Shown piece by piece: positions 32,711 to 38,937 of a stretch of 38,937 bases of DNA. Origin of the DNA: Candidatus Woesearchaeota archaeon (lineage in GTDB: Archaea > Nanobdellota > Nanobdellia > Woesearchaeales > GW2011-AR4); assembly GCA_016187495.1 (NCBI GenBank), contig JACPJP010000022.1:1-38937 (forward strand), read 5' to 3'. Every line of letters begins with the position of its first letter. Position 1 is the stretch's first letter. The notes beneath the pieces were generated by a model. That model was given only the letters and a program-made list of their open reading frames with translations. It made no database searches and was not told where the DNA came from. Position numbers and translations under genes: made by a program.

Positions 32711-33337
32711 AACTATTTCCCTACGGTGAATTTCTTCCAGATATGAAACTCACAAAGCACAACTTAATAGAAACAGTAAGGAAAAAGAATTGAGGATGGA
32801 CAACATACCAGGCAAGGAAAATAGTTAATAAACCGGCTTCATCCAAAAAATAAATTAACCGACTAATTCTATGAATAAATATGGGTAAGCCGAATATTCG
32901 GCTCAACCCACAAATAGACTCTATTCGCAATAGAGTTCTATTGCAAAAGTGGACAGAGATTCTTCTCTCAATTGCCCTTTTACTTCCGCCACCAACTCAA
33001 AAAAGTGATTCATGAGAAGAAGAGAAATGGCTATGCGGTTTATTGCCTATAATATACGAATTATTATAGGCATACAGATAGCAAGAGAGAAGAACATTCC
33101 TTTGTGGGTTAGAGCCTAATTCTGGAAATTTGTAAAGAAATGTTGGGGTGGAGTAGCTTTAGCTCTATGATTTTATAGCTATGAAACCGCTCCTCGCCCC
33201 GTAATGCAGGGCGAGTTCTACACGTTTACATACCAATAGATGCCGAGCAATTGGCTTGGCCTAGAATTTGCGGAGCAGATTGAATTATTTTTGATAGCCT
33301 TTATTTTTATGAATATATAGAATTATTGGATGAAGCC
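32711..33337 (+). ncRNA. Large structured noncoding RNA of about 0.6 kb (predicted)
   Basis: No ORF of note. Long-range pairs: AACTATTTCC (32711-20) with GGAAAATAGTT (32816-26). GGCTTCATCCAA (32835-46) and TAATTCTAT (32864-72) pair with one unbroken 21-nt tract at 33317-33337. AACCCACAAA (32905-14) pairs with TTTGTGGGTT (33101-10). TTCTTCTCTC plus TTGC (32960-75) pairs with GCAA plus GAGAGAAGAA (33081-94). Hairpins: AGCCGAA/TTCGGCT (32888-903), ACTCTATT/AATAGAGT (32918-36), TGCCTATAATA/TATTATAGGCA (33044-72), CTCGCCC/GGGCGAG (33193-215), GCCGAGC/GCTTGGC (33242-60). The last needs a G-U pair that exists only on the plus strand. A TATA-like box at about 32688-32700 predicts a start near 32719. 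No RNase P or SRP motifs recognised. Confidence 0.65.
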
Positions 33338-33710
33338 CCAAAAATTTTACCATAATCGCAGCAGTTGGTTTTATTATTTTACATCCTTATTTCTCCTTGC
33401 TTGATTTATTATATAGCTTATATAAATTATAAGCTAAATTCTTATATGGGCTATAGAAGATATAAACCTAATTTGAGATAATTAGCATTATAAAAATAGT
33501 AAATTCAATATTTTCATTTTTATCATTTACCCCTTTAGAGTAACAATAAAATCAAAAGATTTATATATTCCAGCATCAAAAAAGCATACAAAATCCATTT
33601 TTTAGTTAGAGGTGAGAATTAAAAGTCATAGGAATAATCTACAGTAAATAATTTGCGATGATGAGCCAGTGATTATTTGGATCCTTTCATTCGGGTGATA
33701 GTTTAAAGTT
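33338..33710 (+). promoter_or_regulatory. Promoter and long leader of the metallopeptidase gene
   Basis: This gene-free stretch holds an inverted repeat TAGCTTATA/TATAAGCTA (33414-22/33428-36), then a strong TATA-like GATTTATATATTC (about 33559-33570). A transcript from it would start near 33590, giving a leader of about 120 nt. AGAGGTGA (33608-15) looks like an SD but no ATG, GTG or TTG is suitably placed after it. GGGTGAT (33695-33701) precedes ATG 33711. Confidence 0.4.
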
Positions 33711-35330
33711 ATGCCTGATGCGGATCATATGCAAGCTGCACAAAATAATCGGGATAATGGCGATGAAAGCCTCATAGACCATCTGGGTCTAGATCCACTC
33801 GAGCATGTTCATAATAGCAGGAGTGATACACGTTCTGATAACATTTTTTTGGGAGTTGGAAAAACCCTTGATAATGTTGTTAATTATGTCGGGCATAAAA
33901 TTGGGAATGCCATGCAGCAAATTGGCAATGCAGGACATTATCTAGTTGATGGCATAACCATCTTTAAGCATCCCCACAGAATGATTTTAGTTGGAACTTT
34001 AGCTGCGGTTATCGCAGTAAATAGTAATAGTTTGCCTATTCCAGCAAATGTTCGCTACCAGCCGCAGCAAACTGTAACACAGATTGTTGCTAGAAAAGGG
34101 CTCGAAGGAAGGATAGCGCAATCTATATCAGCAATTACTGATTTAGATATACGTTTAGGCAATGTTGCATATGCAGATTCATCTGCGGCTCTTGACTGGG
34201 ATATGCCAAACGGCCATGTATATATGCAGGCTAACGGCCAAGGCGGTTTAGGCAACACTGGATTTATTGTTAAAAATGATGCAAACGGAAATTTCTGGAC
34301 AGAGTTCAAAAGGCTTGGAGGAGTTCAGTCAGTAGGCTACCCAATATCCCAGCCTTTTGAATGGAAAGGGTTTAAAGTTCAGGCATTCCAAAAATTAATT
34401 CTGCAATGGCGCCCTGAGCTAGGGGTTGCTTATGCAGTCAATACTTTTGATGAGATGTCAAATGCAGACAAAGATTCATGGCTATATACTGTAAGGATGA
34501 CTCCTCCTTCTCAGGATTGGAGTTCTGATGCAGGAAAGCCATGGCCCGAAATTGAGCAGGCTCATCTTAGGCTGCTTGAGCAGAATCCAAATATAAAGGC
34601 AGCTTACTATTCAGCTGCTGATCCAATAAATGTATTTGGCCTTCCAATGGGTTATGCTAAGGTTGGAGATGCGTATGTGTTAAGAGCCCAGCGTGCAGTT
34701 TTCCAGCAATGGCTGATTGATGTTCCATGGGCAAGAGCTGGACAGGTTGTAATAGCTAATGGAGGGGATATTGCAAAAGAATCAGGAGTTATTTCAGGAG
34801 CTTACCTAAATCCTTTAGTTGTCCAAGGCCAGCAGCCCCAGCCAACACCGCAGCCAACTCCCTCACCTGTTGCATCAACAGGCATAGAAATAACAGGGCC
34901 TCCAGACTTCGTGCAATATATTAATGATGCTTTGAACTTCTTAAAAACAGGCGATGGAAACTGGTATAGGTATGTTGATGAAGTGTTTTTGGGAATAACA
35001 TATAGCAAAAGCATTGATACTAGTAGGGGTGGTATTTACCTTAAACACTCTAAACCCCCAACTAAAGGAAGTACGGAGCTTCTTTACTCCTCTAAAGGAT
35101 ATAGGTATGTTATTAGTCCTGAATCTGGAGTCAACAAGAATGTTTCACCATATCACGCAGCAAGAATACTAGTCCACGAAGCAGAGCATGAACATGCAGG
35201 TTTTGCACATAAACCTGACAGCGAAGACCAGGCAGATGCAATTGCTAAACAAGCTGTCTGTGAAATAGCATCTATAAACCGTAATCAAGAAGCTCTTTCT
35301 TACTTCAAATGCTCCTCTTCTCAGAAATAA
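33711..35330 (+). CDS. Membrane-anchored HExxH metallopeptidase with Chloroflexota-like repeats
   Basis: 539 aa. A hydrophilic, Asp/Asn/His-rich N-terminus of about 90 residues precedes one transmembrane helix (HRMILVGTLAAVIAV), so most of the chain lies outside. Two repeat-like domains follow (about residues 185-245 and 275-345), with FKRLGGVQSVGYPISQPFEW and FQKLILQWRPELGVAY, and a partner INVFGLPMGYAKV and RAVFQQWLIDVPW. This pattern resembles repeats in surface proteins of Chloroflexota. A Pro/Thr/Gln linker (QQPQPTPQPTPSP) leads to a peptidase domain with ILVHEAEHEHAG (HEAEH at about 489-493) and an acidic SEDQADA stretch as candidate third ligand. A surface zinc protease is likely. Repeat homology is from memory. 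Confidence 0.75.
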   Translation: MPDADHMQAAQNNRDNGDESLIDHLGLDPLEHVHNSRSDTRSDNIFLGVGKTLDNVVNYVGHKIGNAMQQIGNAGHYLVDGITIFKHPHRMILVGTLAAVIAVNSNSLPIPANVRYQPQQTVTQIVARKGLEGRIAQSISAITDLDIRLGNVAYADSSAALDWDMPNGHVYMQANGQGGLGNTGFIVKNDANGNFWTEFKRLGGVQSVGYPISQPFEWKGFKVQAFQKLILQWRPELGVAYAVNTFDEMSNADKDSWLYTVRMTPPSQDWSSDAGKPWPEIEQAHLRLLEQNPNIKAAYYSAADPINVFGLPMGYAKVGDAYVLRAQRAVFQQWLIDVPWARAGQVVIANGGDIAKESGVISGAYLNPLVVQGQQPQPTPQPTPSPVASTGIEITGPPDFVQYINDALNFLKTGDGNWYRYVDEVFLGITYSKSIDTSRGGIYLKHSKPPTKGSTELLYSSKGYRYVISPESGVNKNVSPYHAARILVHEAEHEHAGFAHKPDSEDQADAIAKQAVCEIASINRNQEALSYFKCSSSQK

Positions 35331-35403
35331 TTATCATGTAAAAATATAACCACTTTTAAATTTATACGTAAATTTATATACTTCTTAATTTGGAATTGCA
35401 TAC

Positions 35404-35910
35404 ATGAATGAATTTAATCCAAATTCAGCTTCTTTTAACCATATCACCTTATTTGGATTTATGGTTATTTTTATCCTAAGCGTTTTAGCAGGTGTTTTAA
35501 TATCAATAATGCTGAAAACCACAGCAGCTTACTTAATGCCTGAAAAATATACTTTGCCTGTTTCGCAGGAGCTTCTGCAGAATCCTCTTTTTTCTAGATG
35601 GTCAGCTCATGTAAGCGGAAGGGTTATTGCCAAAACTGATAGCACATTTACAATTTCTCATATAATCGAAGAATTTGGAAATGGAACATATACAATTAAA
35701 GATGCTAATGATGGAAAACAAATGGAAATAATGTATGTTTCCGGAATTACTGTTTTTAGAAAAAGGACTCAGACAGAGAGCGAGCAGTTCGCATTTGATA
35801 ATGTCTCATTAAAGGATTTTTCTATTGGTTCGGTTGTTAACGGCAATGTAAAGATTTTGCAGTCAGACGGCCAAATGAAAATCAAAGGAGGGGTGTTTAT
35901 TGTTAAGTGA
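35404..35910 (+). CDS. Membrane-anchored protein, paralogue of the next gene
   Basis: 168 aa. One N-terminal helix (LFGFMVIFILSVLAGVLISIML), then an outer domain of beta character. NPLFSRWSAHVSGRVIAKTD aligns by eye with NPIVDKLYANAEGTVVAKTE of the next gene, and both end with a charged beta segment, so they are paralogues. Leaderless: AATTTATATA (35371-35380) lies about 26 bp before ATG 35404. An 11-nt overlap links it to the next gene. No function known. Confidence 0.7.
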   Translation: MNEFNPNSASFNHITLFGFMVIFILSVLAGVLISIMLKTTAAYLMPEKYTLPVSQELLQNPLFSRWSAHVSGRVIAKTDSTFTISHIIEEFGNGTYTIKDANDGKQMEIMYVSGITVFRKRTQTESEQFAFDNVSLKDFSIGSVVNGNVKILQSDGQMKIKGGVFIVK

Positions 35911-36325
35911 GAATATAAAACGATCTTTGCTTATTGCAATAATAGTTGTTATAGGGCTTGCTGTAGGATTTATAATTGAGCGCCAAATATCTGAAAAGAA
36001 TCCGCTTCCTTTAGAGTTTCTTGCAAATCCAATTGTTGACAAGCTTTATGCAAATGCCGAAGGAACAGTAGTGGCAAAAACAGAAGATTCTATGACCTTA
36101 GAAAAAAATGGTAGGCAAATAACCATGTTTATAGAAGAAAGGGTTGGTCTTACAACCTTTTTTTTGGAGCAGAACCAAAGCATACAGATATCTTTTAATG
36201 AAGTAAATGTAGGTGATAATCTTGTAGGTGGAGTGAGTATTGTTCTCTCTCCTCAAGGAGCAATAGGACTGCCAAACAGAAATATTGGCGATGTGATTGC
36301 TCATAGGTTTAGTGTTTCGAGGTAG
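35900..36325 (+). CDS. Second paralogous membrane-anchored protein, TTG start
   Basis: 141 aa: anchor helix (SLLIAIIVVIGLAVGFII) and an outer beta domain resembling that of the preceding gene. The start is TTG 35900, supported by AAAGGAGG (35884-35891) 8 nt upstream and by lack of an earlier ATG in frame. Translation is probably coupled to the previous gene. The next gene begins 3 nt after its stop, so the set forms one surface-protein operon. Confidence 0.7.
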   Translation: MLSENIKRSLLIAIIVVIGLAVGFIIERQISEKNPLPLEFLANPIVDKLYANAEGTVVAKTEDSMTLEKNGRQITMFIEERVGLTTFFLEQNQSIQISFNEVNVGDNLVGGVSIVLSPQGAIGLPNRNIGDVIAHRFSVSR

Positions 36326-36328
36326 TAT

Positions 36329-38937
36329 ATGAAGCGTTCATTAATAAAAATAATTTTTATTGTTTTATTTACTTTTGTAACGATTCTATTTGCAGGTATG
36401 GTGCAAGCACATAATACCTGTTCTGGAGATTGTGGTCATGGACTAAATGACTGGATTAGTTGCTGTGGTTGTAACTATTGTTCTGGTACTAATGTGGTTA
36501 ATGATTGCGAAATATGTTGGATAGATGGAGATGGGGGTCACTCTAGTTGTTACGACTCAGGAACTGACCCCCATCAAACATGTGATGGCTGTTCTGGCGG
36601 TAGTTGTTGTGTTGAAACATGGACGTGCTCTGATGACACACATAAACGTCATACGACAACCAGTTGCGGTACAGACTATTTTGAATGTGTAGGGCAATAC
36701 TGTATAGATTATGGTAGCAATGATGTAAGATGTATAGGATGCAGGCCTAATTGCGCAGGTAAAGTATGCGGTGGCGACGGATGTACTGGCTCTTGCGGCA
36801 CCTGCTCAACGGGTTATACGTGCAGCAATGGGCAGTGTGTTAGCAGTGGTTGCACTAATGGAGCAACGCAAGATTGCGGAGGCGGAAATTGTGGTTCAAA
36901 AACATGTTCAAGTGGATCATGGGGTAATTGCAACCTGAAATCAGGAAATGCATGTTACAGTGGCGACACAACCACTTCCGGATGCTCGGGCGGACAGTTC
37001 AAAACATGCTCAAGTTGCCAGTGGGGTTCATGTGTTTCATGCATAAGTGCTCCAACACTCTCTAGCCCTAGCAATGGCGCTTACCTACCAGGGACGCAGG
37101 TAACCCTTTCATGGAATGCTGTTGCAGGCGCTACATCATACAATGTGAGAGTTGATGATGGAAATTCCGCTGCTGATACAAGCGATATTGTCGGAGGCAC
37201 TGCAAACAATTGCGGTGCCGGTGTTACGCATGATGTTTGCTATAATGGGTGGACATCAACAAGCATGACAGTTACGGTTCAGGCAGGCAGTTCATACTCA
37301 TGGTGGGTGCATGCGACAAAGAGTTGCGGGACAAGCAGCGCAAGCAGCATCTGGTCGTTTACTGTTGATCGAAAGCCGATTGGCTATCTCTCAGGTGCAG
37401 ATTGCAGCACGCTCACAGGCTGGGCGTGCGATAAGGATTCACCAGATTCAGCACTGCAGGTTGATTTTTATGAAGGTTCGACATATCTGGGATTGGCAAG
37501 AACTGGCACTGTATGGGGCGGCACTGCTGCTGCTTGCGGCAGTTCAAATAATAATCATGGTTATTCTTTTGCTGTTCCAGGAAATCTCACTAATGATGCA
37601 AGCCACAGCATTGGTGCATATGGTATCAATATCGACAATTCAGGTGCACGTTATAATGCTGGCGGACATACAACCCTTACCGGCAGCCCGAAAAGCATAA
37701 CATGTCCTAATAATGCACCGACTGCCTCAATTACAGGACCTACAAGCTTTTTTATTTCATCAGGTTCAGCAAGCGGCTCATATACAGCAACAGCTTCTGA
37801 CGCCAATGGCAATCTGAACAAAATAGGAATTTATATGACGCCTATAAACACGCAGACATGGCCAACGCAACTGGAAACAACAGATGTATCAACTGGCTCA
37901 TATACAAATACTGTAACATTTAATGCAGCAGGCACCTATTGGGTTGTTACCAATGCGTATGATGCAGGAGGCAAAAAATGCACAGGCAATCCAGGATGCA
38001 CCGTTAATGGCGGGGCGTTGACCTGTTCAGGTTGGTCTGACTGCGGCTCGAACGACGCGCTTACTGTTACAGTTACGTCTGACACAACACTTCCACAATC
38101 TGGTATAATTATCAACAGCGGCGACTCAAAAACAGCATCATCTTCTGTCACGCTTACATTAACATATTCAGATGCTGGTTCAGGCATTAAAGACTGCAGA
38201 TACAGTAATGATGCTTCAACATGGAGCGCCTGGGAATCATGCTCAGCAACAAAGGCATGGACGCTTTCCTCAGGCGATGGCACAAAAACAGTTTATTATG
38301 AAGTTAGAGACAATACAAATAATGTAAGGCAGACAAATGATGGCATAGAAAAGGTTACATGTTCTGGCTATACTGTTGGCAGCGTGTGTGATACTGTTTG
38401 CGGAGCAAATTTAGCATGCCAGGGGAAAGCTCCCGATTCAGATTTTTTATCTTGTAATGTTGCAGGGCAGACATATTACCAAGATAAATGCTCCTCAACC
38501 TGCCAGCCAATTGATCGTGACAGTGTTTGCCGTAGTAGCGCTTACTATTCCACATGCACAGCTGTAAGCGATTGCAATGGATATTCATCAAGCAGCTGTA
38601 CGGGCTCTGGCTTTTGCAGCTCATCTTGCCAATATACTGCTAATGCAGACAATACAAACAACTGCGATAATACATATGCCAATGGTTGTGCAAGAAGCAC
38701 AGGCTCGTATAATTCATGTGATTTGAGCACTGATATATCATGTGGGACAGAAACTGCATGCAGTGATGTTAAAGATAATGATTGCGACAGCCTAACAGAC
38801 TGCGCAGATCCTGATTGCGCAGGCTTATCTGGCCCTAGCGGAGTTACTTGCTGCCAGACAGCAACACTAGATTCCAATTGCGGGAATGATGACTGCAAGA
38901 TAGAAAGCTGCACAAGCAATAATTGTGTTATTACAAA
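36329..38937 (+). CDS. Very long Cys-rich secreted protein, truncated by window end
   Basis: Absent from the ORF track because it has no stop inside the window: I read 869 codons without interruption from ATG 36329. A signal peptide (MKRSLIKIIFIVLFTFVTIL, then FAGMVQA before HNTC) is followed by about 210 residues dense in paired Cys (SGDCGHG, CCGCNYCSG). A fibronectin III/Ig-like domain starts PSNGAYLPGTQVTLSW. A GWACD-x-D-SPDSALQVDFYEG module and an Ig-like domain with SSSVTLTLTYSDAGSGIKDC follow. A second Cys-rich region holds DVKDNDCDSLTDCADPDC, a calcium-loop-like motif. It is probably a disulfide-rich adhesin or surface fibre. From about 36.8 kb the base composition is visibly more GC-rich than upstream. 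Confidence 0.85.
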   Translation, partial: MKRSLIKIIFIVLFTFVTILFAGMVQAHNTCSGDCGHGLNDWISCCGCNYCSGTNVVNDCEICWIDGDGGHSSCYDSGTDPHQTCDGCSGGSCCVETWTCSDDTHKRHTTTSCGTDYFECVGQYCIDYGSNDVRCIGCRPNCAGKVCGGDGCTGSCGTCSTGYTCSNGQCVSSGCTNGATQDCGGGNCGSKTCSSGSWGNCNLKSGNACYSGDTTTSGCSGGQFKTCSSCQWGSCVSCISAPTLSSPSNGAYLPGTQVTLSWNAVAGATSYNVRVDDGNSAADTSDIVGGTANNCGAGVTHDVCYNGWTSTSMTVTVQAGSSYSWWVHATKSCGTSSASSIWSFTVDRKPIGYLSGADCSTLTGWACDKDSPDSALQVDFYEGSTYLGLARTGTVWGGTAAACGSSNNNHGYSFAVPGNLTNDASHSIGAYGINIDNSGARYNAGGHTTLTGSPKSITCPNNAPTASITGPTSFFISSGSASGSYTATASDANGNLNKIGIYMTPINTQTWPTQLETTDVSTGSYTNTVTFNAAGTYWVVTNAYDAGGKKCTGNPGCTVNGGALTCSGWSDCGSNDALTVTVTSDTTLPQSGIIINSGDSKTASSSVTLTLTYSDAGSGIKDCRYSNDASTWSAWESCSATKAWTLSSGDGTKTVYYEVRDNTNNVRQTNDGIEKVTCSGYTVGSVCDTVCGANLACQGKAPDSDFLSCNVAGQTYYQDKCSSTCQPIDRDSVCRSSAYYSTCTAVSDCNGYSSSSCTGSGFCSSSCQYTANADNTNNCDNTYANGCARSTGSYNSCDLSTDISCGTETACSDVKDNDCDSLTDCADPDCAGLSGPSGVTCCQTATLDSNCGNDDCKIESCTSNNCVIT

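Noticed and set aside
32711-33337. RNase P RNA or SRP RNA
   Set aside because: The P4 core pattern of RNase P and the helix 8 motif of SRP RNA were not found on either strand; kept only as an unclassified structured RNA to be tested with covariance models.
37311-38919. ORFs of 89-129 aa in the last 1.6 kb, both strands
   Set aside because: They overlap the continuous frame from 36329, which has a signal peptide and coherent domain pattern.
1-38937. tRNA or rRNA genes
   Set aside because: Scanning intergenic regions for T-loop and anticodon-arm patterns gave nothing I can support.

Overview
The window is archaeal and looks like a DPANN-type genome (Woesearchaeota/Pacearchaeota-like, small and AT-rich). 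The evidence is archaeal exosome, proteasome, SBDS, Cbf5, Pop5, thermosome, Rio1 and FtsZ genes, the archaea-specific CoA enzymes pantoate kinase and phosphopantothenate synthetase, a winged-helix/S-layer-like protein, and TATA boxes about 25 bp ahead of many start codons. Two initiation modes are visible. Many genes appear leaderless, with the ATG at the predicted transcription start. A minority (DoxX, thermosome, ftsZ, SBDS, psmA and a 19-codon ORF) have clear Shine-Dalgarno (SD) sequences. The leaderless rule lets several starts in the ORF track be corrected (thiC, rio1, the MidA-like gene, vapB, the MNT gene). The phylum is inferred, since no rRNA is present.

Layout. 1-2.5 kb: DoxX, a pair of overlapping or frameshifted membrane ORFs, and a HEPN/MNT toxin-antitoxin pair flanked by a G-run element and a diverged inverted copy. 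2.5-9.8 kb: glmS with a hairpin leader, two unrecognised proteins, a winged-helix/S-layer-like protein, and an AbiE-like toxin-antitoxin pair whose antitoxin must start at ATT or ATA, followed by a HAD phosphatase. 9.8-16.1 kb: phosphopantothenate synthetase, Rio1, an unrecognised gene, pantoate kinase, DUF99, thiD and thiC. 16.1-19.9 kb: a structured RNA that can form two competing folds ahead of an SD-led 19-aa peptide, then an M50 protease, an HtrA-like protease, a 4-TM protein and a MidA-like methyltransferase. 20-28.2 kb: thermosome, tiny membrane proteins, msrA, a sugar nucleotidyltransferase, cbf5, marC, ftsZ, DUF357 and a VapBC-like pair. 28.2-32.6 kb: the exosome/proteasome supercluster (pop5, psmA, SBDS, rrp4, rrp41, rrp42), interrupted by a structured 319-nt gap. 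32.6-33.7 kb: a gene-free kilobase that folds into what looks like a large noncoding RNA. 33.7-38.9 kb: a cell-surface cluster with a zinc metallopeptidase, two related membrane-anchored proteins and a very long Cys-rich secreted protein that runs off the window and is absent from the ORF track.

How the genes fit together. RNA maturation and quality control (RNase P subunit, exosome, Cbf5, SBDS, Rio1) and protein quality control (proteasome alpha, thermosome, HtrA, M50, MsrA) dominate the core. CoA and thiamine enzymes, GlmS and a nucleotide-sugar enzyme supply cofactors and envelope precursors. Three toxin-antitoxin-like modules of different families are interspersed. The strongest candidates for undescribed biology are the two folded RNAs (about 16.19-16.48 kb and 32.71-33.34 kb). 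A smaller terminator-like or pseudoknot element at 11.58-11.63 kb comes next. All RNA claims rest on base-pairing found by eye, without covariation or folding-energy calculations.
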